A stretch of DNA of 64,000 nt from Adlercreutzia caecimuris B7 (GTDB lineage Bacteria; Actinomycetota; Coriobacteriia; Coriobacteriales; Eggerthellaceae): positions 1,973,561 through 2,037,560 of the forward strand of contig NZ_KE159646.1 of assembly GCF_000403355.2 (NCBI RefSeq), written 5' to 3'. Shown in pieces: positions 24,934-32,894 of the stretch. Each line of letters begins with the position of its first letter. Position 1 is the first letter of the stretch. The position numbers were made by a program, and so were the translations under genes. Under the pieces are notes generated by a model, which was not told the origin of the DNA, ran no database searches, and worked only from the letters and a program-made list of their open reading frames with translations.

Positions 24934-24948
24934 GCGAAGGGAGAAATC

Positions 24949-25416
24949 ATGTCGCTGGAGAAGGCGCAAGAGCATCTTGCGAAGTTCGGCAAGGCCGATG
25001 CGGTGATGGAATTCGACACATCGAGCGCCACGGTGGAGCTGGCGGCTGCAGCCGTGGGGTGCGAGCCCGCGCGGATTGCGAAGACCCTCTCCTTCGCCGT
25101 CGGCGACCGCGTTGCCCTGGTGGTGTGCGCGGGAGATGCCCGCATCGCCAACCCGAAGTTCAAGGCGCAGTTCGCCACGAAGCCGAAGATGCTGAGCCCC
25201 GATGAAGCCGAGGCGCGCATCGGACACGCAGTGGGAGGCGTGTGTCCCTTCGGCGTGAACGAGGAGTGCGACATCTACCTGGACGAATCCCTCAGGCGCT
25301 TCAGCACCGTGTTCCCCGCCTGCGGAAGCTCGAACAGCGCCATCGAGCTTTCCCCCGGCGAGCTGGAGGAGATCACCGACGGCACCTGGGTAGACGTCTG
25401 CAAGCTTCCCGAGTGA
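24949..25416 (+). CDS. YbaK/EbsC family aminoacyl-tRNA deacylase
   Basis: 155 residues. The invariant lysine is K45 in RIAKTLSF, and GGVCPFGV and VFPACGSSNSAIELSPGEL are family hallmarks. Relatives hydrolyse mischarged Cys- or Ala-tRNAPro, protecting translation fidelity. Probably co-transcribed with the hydrolase gene. AAGGGAGAA precedes the ATG. Confidence 0.88.
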   Translation: MSLEKAQEHLAKFGKADAVMEFDTSSATVELAAAAVGCEPARIAKTLSFAVGDRVALVVCAGDARIANPKFKAQFATKPKMLSPDEAEARIGHAVGGVCPFGVNEECDIYLDESLRRFSTVFPACGSSNSAIELSPGELEEITDGTWVDVCKLPE

Positions 25417-25544
25417 CGGAGCCGTTTGCGGCAGAGGGCCCGGCTGTTCTTGCTGGAGGTTTGCGAAAACAAGAAAAGTTGCTGCGCGCAAGCCTCGACT
25501 GCCACAAGGTGCCCGCATAAACCTGGCCCGCCCTCGTCGCGGAA

Positions 25545-25553
25545 TGCTATAAT
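25545..25553 (+). promoter_or_regulatory. Extended -10 promoter of the ABC-F leader
   Basis: TGCTATAAT, a consensus extended -10. The transcript would begin near 25560, giving a leader of about 210 bases. Confidence 0.6.
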
Positions 25554-25615
25554 CGTGGCACCTTGTCATTCAGCGGAGCCTTTGGCAAGTTCCGCTTCGA
25601 GTTAGGTTAGGTTTG

Positions 25616-25627
25616 ATGAAGAACTAG
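25616..25627 (+). CDS. Putative three-residue leader peptide MKN
   Basis: ATG AAG AAC TAG, preceded by two AGG words. Its stop codon ends on the first base of the hairpin that follows. Very short upstream ORFs are known in ribosome-mediated attenuators of ABC-F resistance genes. Function inferred from position only. Confidence 0.4.
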   Translation: MKN

Positions 25628-25713
25628 CGATGCCCATTCGGGCGCCCCTTCGACCATTTCCGCATTCCCGGTCGCGCTTTCAGGGTGCCGCATCGCCTTT
25701 GCTTCTTCTTCCC
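25627..25713 (+). promoter_or_regulatory. Putative attenuator hairpin upstream of ABC-F gene
   Basis: GCGATGC (25627-25633) pairs with GCATCGC (25690-25696). GGCGCCC (25641-25647) pairs with GGGTGCC (25683-25689) with one G-U pair. CGACC (25651-25655) pairs with GGTCG (25670-25674). The stem is followed by the T-rich stretch 25697-25713. A ribosome paused on the MKN codons would cover the first strand and stop the hairpin from forming. Confidence 0.55.
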
Positions 25714-25770
25714 AGAACCGACATACCGCGAGCCTCACCTCGGCGCGACCTCCTTCCCAAGGAGCTCGCC

Positions 25771-27258
25771 ATGCAACTGAATCTCACCTCCATCAGCTAC
25801 ACCTATCCCGGCGGTACTGCGCCCGCGCTTACCGATGTGAGCGCCACTTTTCCCGTTGGCTGGACGGGCATCATCGGCGACAACGGGTGCGGCAAGAGCA
25901 CCCTCGCCCGCATCGCCGCGCGCCTTCTTCAACCCGATGCCGGTTCGGTGAGCCCGCAGCTGTTCTCCGCCTACTGCCAGCAGGACTCCACCCAAGCGCC
26001 GCCCAACCTGGCCGACCTCGCGTCGGATTGGGGTCAGGACGGCCAACGTATCCGGCGGCTTTTGCACTTGGAAGACGAGTGGTTCTGGCGCTACGAGACG
26101 CTCTCGGGCGGCCAGCGGAAGCGACTCCAAATCGCCTGCGCTCTCTTTACGAGCCCCGACGTGCTGGTCATGGACGAGCCGACCAACGACTTAGATGCCG
26201 TGACGCGCGACGTTGTGAAGGGAGCGCTTTCTAATTTTGGCGGCATCGGCATCCTCATATCCCACGACCGCGATCTGCTGGACAGCCTCGTCGGCCAGAG
26301 CCTGGTGTGCGAGAATCGCCGCTGGGTGATGCGCCCGGGCGGCTACTCGAAGGCCAGTTGCCAAGCGGAAAGCGAGAGGGCCTCCGCCCTTCGCCAGCGC
26401 GAAAAGGCCGCACATGAGGCAAAGCGCCTGAAAGCAGAGGCGCAACGTCGAAGTGAGGAGGCTGCCCGGCAACGGGGCAGGCGGAGCAAGCGCAACCTGG
26501 CCAAGGGCGACAGCGACGGCCGCGAGAAAATCGGGCGGGCCATCGTCTCCGGAAAAGACGGCGTTGCGGGAAGGCTCTCGGCAACCATGGACCGGCGGCT
26601 CGCCCAAGCCGAGGGGGCTCTTGCGGGGCAGTTCGTCGCAAAGCGCTATGAGCACCGCATCAGCGTATTCGGCGAGGCAACGCGAGCGCCGTTCGTGGCC
26701 CACTTGGAAGCGAAGGCCCTGCGCGCGGGCGAGTTCGCCATCGAGGTGCCGGAGCTTTGGATTGGACCGACCGAGCACGTGGTGCTGACAGGCGAGAATG
26801 GCACGGGCAAGAGCCTGGTCGTGCGCGCGGCGCTTGCATCGGCTCCCGAAAGCGTCCGCATGGCCTTCGTGCCCCAGGACGTCGGAGTTGGCGAGCGCGA
26901 GCGCGCGCTGGGCCAACTCCGCGAGCAATCCCCGGAGCGGCGCGGTCGCATCCTTTCCATTGTGGCTCAGCTGAACTCAGACCCCGACAGGCTGCTCGAT
27001 GGCGACGATATGAGCCCCGGCGAACTGCGCAAGCTCCTGCTCGCCGAGCAGCTGGTGCAAGAGCCGAACTTCCTCGTGCTGGACGAGCCCACCAACCACC
27101 TGGACGTGGGCTCCATCGAAGCGCTCCAACGGATGCTCGCGGATTTCCCCGGTGCGGTTCTCCTCGTCACCCACGACCGGCAGCTGGCCGACGCAGTCAC
27201 GCAAACTGCCTGGCACACGGAGCGATGCGACGGCATTGCCAAACTGTGCGTTCGCTGA
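25771..27258 (+). CDS. ABC-F family ATPase, possible ribosome-protection resistance protein
   Basis: 495 residues with two ABC domains and no membrane part. First site: GDNGCGKST (36-44), LSGGQRKRLQIA (111-122), MDEPTNDLD. Second site: GENGTGKS, MSPGELRKLLLAEQL, LDEPTNHLDV. A charged linker of about 90 residues rich in Lys/Arg joins them, as in Lsa/Vga-type ABC-F proteins that displace antibiotics from the ribosome. AAGGAG precedes ATG 25771. The attenuator-like leader favours a resistance role. A housekeeping ABC-F role cannot be excluded from sequence alone. Confidence 0.85.
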   Translation: MQLNLTSISYTYPGGTAPALTDVSATFPVGWTGIIGDNGCGKSTLARIAARLLQPDAGSVSPQLFSAYCQQDSTQAPPNLADLASDWGQDGQRIRRLLHLEDEWFWRYETLSGGQRKRLQIACALFTSPDVLVMDEPTNDLDAVTRDVVKGALSNFGGIGILISHDRDLLDSLVGQSLVCENRRWVMRPGGYSKASCQAESERASALRQREKAAHEAKRLKAEAQRRSEEAARQRGRRSKRNLAKGDSDGREKIGRAIVSGKDGVAGRLSATMDRRLAQAEGALAGQFVAKRYEHRISVFGEATRAPFVAHLEAKALRAGEFAIEVPELWIGPTEHVVLTGENGTGKSLVVRAALASAPESVRMAFVPQDVGVGERERALGQLREQSPERRGRILSIVAQLNSDPDRLLDGDDMSPGELRKLLLAEQLVQEPNFLVLDEPTNHLDVGSIEALQRMLADFPGAVLLVTHDRQLADAVTQTAWHTERCDGIAKLCVR

Positions 27259-27375
27259 GCACGCCCCATCGTCCAGAGCGAGCGAAGTGTGATTTCATTT
27301 GCAGCATCCTTGCGGGGCGTTGCGCCGGACCGTTAGGCTATCATCTTTGAGCGAGCCAATGAGAAGAGAGAAGCC

Positions 27376-27528
27376 ATGGGCCGCAGCCACCTGTACCTGG
27401 TTACCGACCTGGTAGGGTTCTACGAGAAATGCGGCTGGGAGTACGTGGGCGAGGTGAACGAGCTCGACGGCGGCCCAATCCGCCTCTACGGCACCAGCGC
27501 GCTTCCGCATCGCGAACAGGGGAAGTAA
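27376..27528 (+). pseudogene. C-terminal fragment of a GNAT acetyltransferase
   Basis: A 50-codon ORF whose product reads LYLVTDLVGFYEKCGWEYVG and GGPIRLYGTSALP. This matches the last third of GNAT N-acetyltransferases (the FYEKCGW helix-strand). The acetyl-CoA binding motif is missing. GAGAAGAGAG lies before the ATG and a TATCAT box at 27339-27344, so it might be expressed, but it cannot be a full enzyme. Confidence 0.6.
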
Positions 27529-27656
27529 GCGCCCCTCGGGCACGGAGCAGTCGAAGTTTTACTGTCGTTTGCTGTTTTGTCAAGGGAGCAGCAGCATAGG
27601 AGGACGGCACTTCACACCAAGCTCGGACTCTCGGAAAGCCCTCGCGTCTGAAACAC

Positions 27657-28589
27657 CTACAAGTGCCGAAGGCTGGTGCGGTAGCTCCGCAGGCGTTCCT
27701 CGCCGATGTCGGTGATAATGGCGTCGAGAGCCGTGAGGATCTGCTCCCGCTGCTCGGGCAAGCGGCCCTGCAGCATCACCGGGTTGGAAGCGCCCAGCAT
27801 GGCAAACTCAGCCGGCGCGGCAAGGGCGCCCACCAGCTCCTTTACCTCCTCGTACTTCTCCACCTCGGCCGCTTCTTGCCAGTTGCCGGCGACGATTTCC
27901 CGGTGCAGCTCGGAGTTCTCGTATACCGTGAGCATGTTGGCACCGATAAGCCACGGATGCGTGCGGTTCACCACGGCGGCCGTACGCCGGGCGCTCTCAA
28001 GCCCGCGCCCCTTCCCCGCAATGCCCACCAGGTAGAAAAAGGCGTAGGAGATGCCCGCCGCATCGAGCCGGGCGCATTGCTCGACGATGTCGCGGGCCCC
28101 ATAGCCCTTGTTCATGAACGCGAGCGCGTCATCGTCCCCCGTCTCGATCCCCAAAGTGAGGCCGTCGTAGCCGGCCGCCGCCAGCTCGGTCAGCTCCGCA
28201 TCGGTCTTTCGCGCCACATCGGTTATGCGCGAGAAGCATCCGATGCTTCGGCACTCCGGAAAGTACTCGTGCACCAGACCGGCTATCTCAAGCAGCCCCT
28301 TCGCCTTGAGTCCGAAGGGATTAGCGCCCGCCAGGAAGATGCGCTCGCAGCTCGCCCGCCGCGTTTCGAAGAGCCGCTCCTCGGCCTTGCGCAGCGGGTC
28401 GTGGTACCAAGTCTGCGCTTCCAACAGATCGGCCTCGATATGCTCGATTGGGGATGGCCTGAACTTGAACGGCAAATCGGCGTAAAGCGTGCAGAACTTG
28501 CAGGCATGGTGGGTGCACCCCGCCGTGGCCTCGATGATGAGCGAATCCGCCTCGTAGGGCGGCCGCCAGATAGTTCCCGTGTAGTGCAT
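27657..28589 (-). CDS. Radical SAM protein
   Basis: 310 residues from ATG 28589 (GGAAG upstream). The iron-sulfur cysteines are C25, C30 and C33 (CTHHACKFC), a CX4CX2C spacing instead of the classic CX3CX2C. It is preceded by IWRPPYEADSLIIEATAGC, which is typical of one uncharacterised radical SAM family. GIETGDDDALAFMNKGY and YFLVGIAGKG-like strands (FFYLVGIAGKG is seen) complete a TIM-barrel core. It generates a 5'-deoxyadenosyl radical; the substrate is unknown. Divergent from the HxlR regulator. Confidence 0.87.
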   Translation of the reverse strand: MHYTGTIWRPPYEADSLIIEATAGCTHHACKFCTLYADLPFKFRPSPIEHIEADLLEAQTWYHDPLRKAEERLFETRRASCERIFLAGANPFGLKAKGLLEIAGLVHEYFPECRSIGCFSRITDVARKTDAELTELAAAGYDGLTLGIETGDDDALAFMNKGYGARDIVEQCARLDAAGISYAFFYLVGIAGKGRGLESARRTAAVVNRTHPWLIGANMLTVYENSELHREIVAGNWQEAAEVEKYEEVKELVGALAAPAEFAMLGASNPVMLQGRLPEQREQILTALDAIITDIGEERLRSYRTSLRHL

Positions 28590-28637
28590 AGCTCGCTTCC
28601 TTTCCCTTAACTGCCCGCCGGCAGTCCCGCTGTATGC

Positions 28638-28646
28638 TGCTATCAT
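28638..28646 (+). promoter_or_regulatory. Extended -10 of the HxlR gene
   Basis: TGCTATCAT, about 60 bases before the HxlR start, in the divergent region shared with the radical SAM gene. Confidence 0.45.
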
Positions 28647-28707
28647 GGGAGAAGAGCTACGAACCGTGAAGTACTGTCTTTTTCTGTAGTGCATAAAGGA
28701 GGAGCCC

Positions 28708-29040
28708 ATGGCGCAAAGGCGCGGCGAGGAGATCGAGCGCTGCCGATCGGTCTCGACCATCCAGCGCATGATCGGCGGGAAATGGAAGATAGAGATCCTC
28801 TTCTACATCGCCTTGAAAGACGTGCGCCACTTCGGCCAGCTGCGCCGCTGCATCGGCAATATCTCCGAATCCACGCTCTCCAAGCAGCTCAAAGAGCTGG
28901 TCGAAGACGGCTTCCTCGCCCGCACGGACTTCGGCGAGGTGCCCCCGCGCGTCGAGTACGCCCTCACGCCCCGAGGCGAGAGCTTCGTTCCCATTCTTCT
29001 GGCCATGAAGCAGTGGGGAGAGGCCGAGCTGGGGCTGTAG
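28708..29040 (+). CDS. HxlR-family transcriptional regulator
   Basis: 110 residues. IQRMIGGKWKIEILFYI, FGQLRRCIGNISESTLSKQL and VEYALTPRGESF are the MarR-like winged helix of the HxlR family. Such regulators often respond to reactive electrophiles or redox state and usually control a divergent neighbour, here the radical SAM gene. It has one Cys near the N-terminus (C13) and one at ~51. AAAGGAGGAG precedes the ATG. Confidence 0.9.
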   Translation: MAQRRGEEIERCRSVSTIQRMIGGKWKIEILFYIALKDVRHFGQLRRCIGNISESTLSKQLKELVEDGFLARTDFGEVPPRVEYALTPRGESFVPILLAMKQWGEAELGL

Positions 29041-29212
29041 ATGAGGTGCCGGGCTTAGGGGGCAGCCGGGCTGCATCGAATGGGCGGCGGGAACCCGACG
29101 ATGACGACGTTGCGCCGAGAGAAGGTTTCAGCGCAACAAAACGTTGCTTGAATGAGGATGTCCGCCCAGCCAGAATGAAGTCAGTTCCGAAACTGAGAGA
29201 AAAGAGGCACTC

Positions 29213-29662
29213 ATGCCGTTCAAGGAAACGCTCGTCGAGGCGCGCGAGCAGCGCGGAATGACCCAGCAGGAACTCGCCAGCAAGCTCTACGTCACGCGGC
29301 AGGCGGTATCGCGCTGGGAGAACGGCGAGACCGAGCCGTCGGTGGATATGCGCAAGCTGATCGCGACGGTGCTCGACATCCCCGCGATCCGGCTCTTCGA
29401 CATCGACACGACACAGCTGTGCCAATGCTGCGGGACCCCCTTCACGGTGCCCAACATGCCCCGCGGCACCGAAGCCGACGGTGCAGAGAACCCGGATTAC
29501 TGCCAGTGGTGCTACGATAGCGGCCAATTCGTGTACCAAAGCGAAGACGAGCTGATCGAGAAAACGACCCCCTTCCTCATGGAGGCGACTGGCATGTCGC
29601 AGGACGAGGCCGTCTCGTTCATGGGCGTTATCGTCCCCCACTTGAAGCACTGGCAGCGATAG
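29213..29662 (+). CDS. XRE regulator with zinc-ribbon domain
   Basis: 149 residues. An N-terminal helix-turn-helix (MTQQELASKLYVTRQAVSRW) is fused to a zinc-ribbon domain with CQCCGTPF and, after TEADG, DYCQWCY, giving two CxxC pairs for Zn. This HTH plus zinc-ribbon layout is common in Firmicutes and Actinobacteria. The target genes are unknown. It converges on the HAD gene with a 7-base gap. Confidence 0.85.
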   Translation: MPFKETLVEAREQRGMTQQELASKLYVTRQAVSRWENGETEPSVDMRKLIATVLDIPAIRLFDIDTTQLCQCCGTPFTVPNMPRGTEADGAENPDYCQWCYDSGQFVYQSEDELIEKTTPFLMEATGMSQDEAVSFMGVIVPHLKHWQR

Positions 29663-29669
29663 GGCGTCC

Positions 29670-30320
29670 TCAAAGCGACAGGCGCTCCACCATCGCGCTC
29701 AGCGATGCGCACATTATCGTGGGATTCTCGGCGGCAAGAGCTTCCGCGGGGAACATGCCCCAGAGGGCGGCCACCGTGGCGCAGCCAGCAGCGTTGCCGG
29801 CCTGGATGTCGAAAGGGCTGTCGCCCACATAGAGGCAGCGGGTCACGTCGAGCCCCATGAGCTCGCAGGCACGCAGCAGCGGCCCGGGCGCCGGCTTGTG
29901 CTCGGGCCAATCGTCGGGGCCGATGAGCACGGGGAAGAACTCGGCGATGCCGCTCATGGCCAGCCCTCGCTCGGCCAGGGCGTGGCGCTTCGACGTGACC
30001 ACCGCCATCGGAATGCCCGCGGCCCGCATGCGCTCAAGGGCCACGCGCGTGTCGGGAAAGGCCCGCACCTGCGCATCGTGCACGGCCACGTTGTGCTCGC
30101 GGTAGGTCGTCAGCAAATGCTCGGCCAAGGTCTCGTCGCCTTCCGCAAAGCCGACCATCTGATCGCGCAGGGGCGTACCGACGCCGGCCATGAGCGCATC
30201 GTCGGGCAGGTCGCGCCCCAGCACGTCGTTGATGGTGTAGCGCATGGAGGTGAGAATAATATCGTAGGTGTCGATCAGCGTGCCGTCGGCATCGAACAAA
30301 ATGCCCTGGATATCGTTCAT
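29670..30320 (-). CDS. HAD-family hydrolase (phosphoglycolate phosphatase-like)
   Basis: 216 residues. Motif I DADGTLID (10-17), motif II VVTSKR, the conserved lysine in HKPAPGPLL and motif III YVGDSPFDI are all present, so it should be an active phosphatase. The helical cap sits between motifs I and II, as in Gph/PpaX. The substrate is undetermined. The ATG at 30320 has AAAGG upstream. Confidence 0.88.
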   Translation of the reverse strand: MNDIQGILFDADGTLIDTYDIILTSMRYTINDVLGRDLPDDALMAGVGTPLRDQMVGFAEGDETLAEHLLTTYREHNVAVHDAQVRAFPDTRVALERMRAAGIPMAVVTSKRHALAERGLAMSGIAEFFPVLIGPDDWPEHKPAPGPLLRACELMGLDVTRCLYVGDSPFDIQAGNAAGCATVAALWGMFPAEALAAENPTIMCASLSAMVERLSL

Positions 30321-30494
30321 GGAAGCCTTTCCGCGGTGAGGCCGATGGGATTAGTAGCCATTGTAGAGCAGTTGGCATGCAGGTCTCGGTGGAAGTGCGC
30401 TGTTTGGTAGACTCTAAGCAATTGACATCAGTCATCAGACAAGCAACGCACCACGCAGCACCGACCAATGACTGCATACGAAAGGGCGACCAGC
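30321..30494. other. Intergenic, no gene seen
   Basis: Lower GC than the flanks. Nothing recognisable apart from the likely promoter of the HAD gene on the minus strand. Confidence 0.4.
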
Positions 30495-30744
30495 ATGCAG
30501 CAAACGAAGAAACGGAAGAGATCGACCGAAACGAGGCTGGGAAACCAGGTGCGACACCACCGAGGAATACCTTGCCGCTGCCAACGCCGTTATTGCCAAT
30601 CCGGCCTCACTTCACAAGCTGCAAGCCGAGGACGGCGACGACCTCTACTTCCTGGAAAGCACCGGCGAGTTCGTCGTGGTCTCCCCCGCCGGCTACATCC
30701 GCACCTACTGCCTCACCGACCGCGACTACTTTGACCGGCAGTGA
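30495..30744 (+). pseudogene. Decayed small gene with nuclease-like C-terminus
   Basis: An ATG at 30495 (GAAAGGG upstream) opens MQQTKKRKRSTETR. In a different frame, from about 30535 to TGA at 30742-30744, the sequence reads EEYLAAANAVIANPASLHK, then GDDLYFLESTGEFVVVSPAG and YIRTYCLTDRDYFDRQ. This second part has coding character and resembles the C-terminus of BECR-fold nuclease-like domains of phage and toxin proteins. A frameshift or deletion separates the two parts. The family call is tentative. Confidence 0.4.
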
Positions 30745-30801
30745 GATGCACCGGGCCTCTCCCACTGAATTATTTTGCTTGTAAGGACAAAGTTTATTGC
30801 C

Positions 30802-31425
30802 CTAGCTGTACAGTGCGTCGCGTAGCAGGGCGAACAATGTCTCGTCGAGGGGTTTTTTGCGGCGCGCAGCATCCAGCATGGTCTCCCACACGAGATCGCA
30901 CACGCGATCGGGGGCAAGCGCGCCCACGAGCTTCTTCCGACAGATGGCAGGATCACGCTCGAGAGCCATTTGCAGCCCCTGGCGCACATGGGCGAAACTC
31001 GCCGCCTCACGACGGCGTGCCCCGGCCAAATCATAAGACCCGAGCGCAGCAAGCCCCTCAAGAAAATCGGACCGGAACTCCTCCAAAGCCCGACCTACCT
31101 CACCGGACAGTTGACGGCAAAACGCCACGAAGTCGTCGTGCTCGAACTCTGCCGAACTACATGGACTGGAGCTATTAGCACTTTCCGCCTCCTCGCCCCC
31201 ATTGGCCATGGCCATGCAGCCGGAAAGAGCCCGTTGCCAGAACCGGCCCACTACATCGTTGACCAAATCGGACTTTGTGGGGTACGAATTGTACACTGTA
31301 CCCACCGCCACCCCACACGCCGTCGCAACAGCCCGAATGCTCAGCGCACCCAAACCCTGCGTGGTGGCAATCTCGTAGGCTGCACCCAAAATCTGATCTT
31401 TGCTGATAACAGGGCGATTCCCCAT
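30802..31425 (-). CDS. TetR-family regulator
   Basis: 207 residues from ATG 31425 (AAAGGA upstream). The N-terminal helix-turn-helix reads LGALSIRAVATACGVAVGTV then YNSYPTKSDLV. The C-terminal ligand-binding part is divergent. It is divergent from the HsmA-like gene. Three copies of a TGAACA-N-TGTTCA-type operator lie between them, so it very likely represses both. Confidence 0.88.
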   Translation of the reverse strand: MGNRPVISKDQILGAAYEIATTQGLGALSIRAVATACGVAVGTVYNSYPTKSDLVNDVVGRFWQRALSGCMAMANGGEEAESANSSSPCSSAEFEHDDFVAFCRQLSGEVGRALEEFRSDFLEGLAALGSYDLAGARRREAASFAHVRQGLQMALERDPAICRKKLVGALAPDRVCDLVWETMLDAARRKKPLDETLFALLRDALYS

Positions 31426-31451
31426 GACCTGTCCTTTCCAGCATACCAACA

Positions 31452-31464
31452 TGAACAGTGCTCA
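31452..31464. promoter_or_regulatory. TetR operator copy near the regulator gene
   Basis: TGAACAGTGCTCA, matching the dyad TGAACANNGTTCA of the two strong sites upstream of the HsmA-like gene. 27 bases before the TetR start. Confidence 0.55.
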
Positions 31465-31543
31465 TTATGAATGTCCGCGGCGTAACAAGTCCGTGAAAAC
31501 CTTGCGAATCCGCACAATCGCCCTTGCCCTCGCTGTCCGCTGC

Positions 31544-31589
31544 TCCTATCATGAACATTGTTCATTAATGAACATCGTTCATGATAGGA
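31544..31589. promoter_or_regulatory. 46-base palindrome with two TetR operators
   Basis: The whole segment is a palindrome except for two mismatched positions in each half. It contains TGAACATTGTTCA (31552-31564) and TGAACATCGTTCA (31569-31581), spaced 17 bases apart, about 40 bases before the HsmA-like gene. Two TetR dimers could bind side by side. Confidence 0.75.
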
Positions 31590-31627
31590 GCTTGGCGCTC
31601 TTATGCCTTATCTGAGAAAGGAGATTC

Positions 31628-32149
31628 ATGTCCCCCGAGCTTATTGTTTCCACCGTGGCTATTTCGCTGGCACTCCTCTTCTATACGTGGGGCGTTTTCG
31701 GTGAACGCCGTCACGGTTCGCTTAACTTGAAGTACGTCCTGCTATTCTGGGCAGGCCTTGCCTGCGATACCACCGGCACCCTCATCATGAGCAACATCGC
31801 CAGTCAATCGAACGCCACCGGCTTTGGTATCCACGGCCTCACCGGTGCGCTGGCCATCGTGCTCATGATCGTGCACGCGCTGTGGGCCACTTTCACCTAT
31901 CTGCGCGGCAGCCAGCAGGCGCGCCGTCGCTTCCATACCTTCAGCACCGTCGTGTGGCTGCTGTGGCTCGTGCCCTACATCATCGGTATGCTCGTGGGTA
32001 TTCCGGCCATTCATCTGAAAGCCGTCTGCGCCATCGGCACGGCCATCGTGGTGGTGGGGCTTCTGGCCGTCTACCTGTTCGCCCGCGATCGCAACGACGA
32101 CAGGCCGCGCCCGCGGGGCCATGGTCACGGCCCCGCGGCATCCCGCTAG
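31628..32149 (+). CDS. HsmA-like membrane protein (TIGR03987 family)
   Basis: 173 residues with four to five membrane helices. FYTWGVFGERRHGSLNLKY, CDTTGTLIMS and HGLTGALAIVLMIVHALWAT with its conserved histidines mark the HsmA/TIGR03987 family, whose function is not established. The His/Pro-rich C-terminal tail (GHGHGP) could bind metal. AAAGGAGA precedes the ATG. Expression is probably controlled by the divergent TetR protein. Confidence 0.8.
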   Translation: MSPELIVSTVAISLALLFYTWGVFGERRHGSLNLKYVLLFWAGLACDTTGTLIMSNIASQSNATGFGIHGLTGALAIVLMIVHALWATFTYLRGSQQARRRFHTFSTVVWLLWLVPYIIGMLVGIPAIHLKAVCAIGTAIVVVGLLAVYLFARDRNDDRPRPRGHGHGPAASR

Positions 32150-32331
32150 CCGACAACAGGGCCGTACGCTTCATTGCGCAAGGCCACGGCAGCGCAGGCA
32201 AGCACTGCCGTTCAGCAGCCTGCGAACAGTGTCGCAGAACGGACATCGCCTTCGCCCTCGCCATCTGCGCTATCACCTTCAGGATGTCGGGACGTCTATC
32301 TGCCGCCACCTGAGGGGGGGCGAAAGCGTAC

Positions 32332-32712
32332 CTATCCTCCGCCATCGGCCGCAGCTGTTCCTTCAAGGAGGCAGACGCCGTAGAGAAAACGGGGGAGCTC
32401 GCAGGGGAGATAGCGCGAGACCGTCAAGGGACTCTCTGCGAAGCTGCCGCCTTCCTTCTCCCAGCGGCTGCTCGCCTCCCCCAAGCGACCGGCCGCCTCG
32501 GTTCGGGCATGTTCCACCAGCTCCCGAAGAGCAGGATTGCGGTACAGGGTGCTACGAGATACCCCTGCCCGCTGTGCCACCTGGTAGAACGAGGGCCTCC
32601 TCCCCTCCTCCGCCAGGGAGGCCACCGCATCCCGCACGCGCTGCTGCACCTCCCAGCTGCGCGCCTGCCGCGATACCGAAAGCACTTGGGGACAACATTC
32701 CGGCGTTCCCAT
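32332..32712 (-). CDS. Small DUF6262-like helix-turn-helix protein
   Basis: 126 residues from ATG 32712 (AAAGGAGG upstream). EGRRPSFYQVAQRAGVSRST then LYRNPALRELVE is a TetR-like helix-turn-helix of the DUF6262 type, often found with transposon integrases. The C-terminal leucine-rich coiled-coil usual for that family is short or replaced here by a Pro/Gly-rich end. No transposase is nearby. It may be an orphan remnant of a mobile element. Confidence 0.6.
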   Translation of the reverse strand: MGTPECCPQVLSVSRQARSWEVQQRVRDAVASLAEEGRRPSFYQVAQRAGVSRSTLYRNPALRELVEHARTEAAGRLGEASSRWEKEGGSFAESPLTVSRYLPCELPRFLYGVCLLEGTAAADGGG

Positions 32713-32894
32713 GATCCCCTCCTTTGAACACAAACATTTGTTCTTTTCAGGAAGGTAGTCTAGCTGAAAAAATATTTCTCCCTGACCCCATCGCGGGACA
32801 CAGAGACGCTTTGCTGATTGTAGAAGACCCACAGAACCATCGCCCCAGGTGAGACGCTATTCCCCACCAGACCGTTGCCAGCCTGTCGCCCGAG

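Larger units (their letters stand above)
25417..25770. other. Regulatory leader region of the ABC-F gene
   Basis: No conventional gene. It contains an extended -10 promoter (25545-25553), a small stem (AGCGGA at 25572 with TCCGCT at 25591), a three-codon ORF (25616-25627) and a long terminator-like hairpin (25627-25713). The frame of the ABC-F gene stays open back to 25630, but that part overlaps the hairpin and has no family match. Confidence 0.55.
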
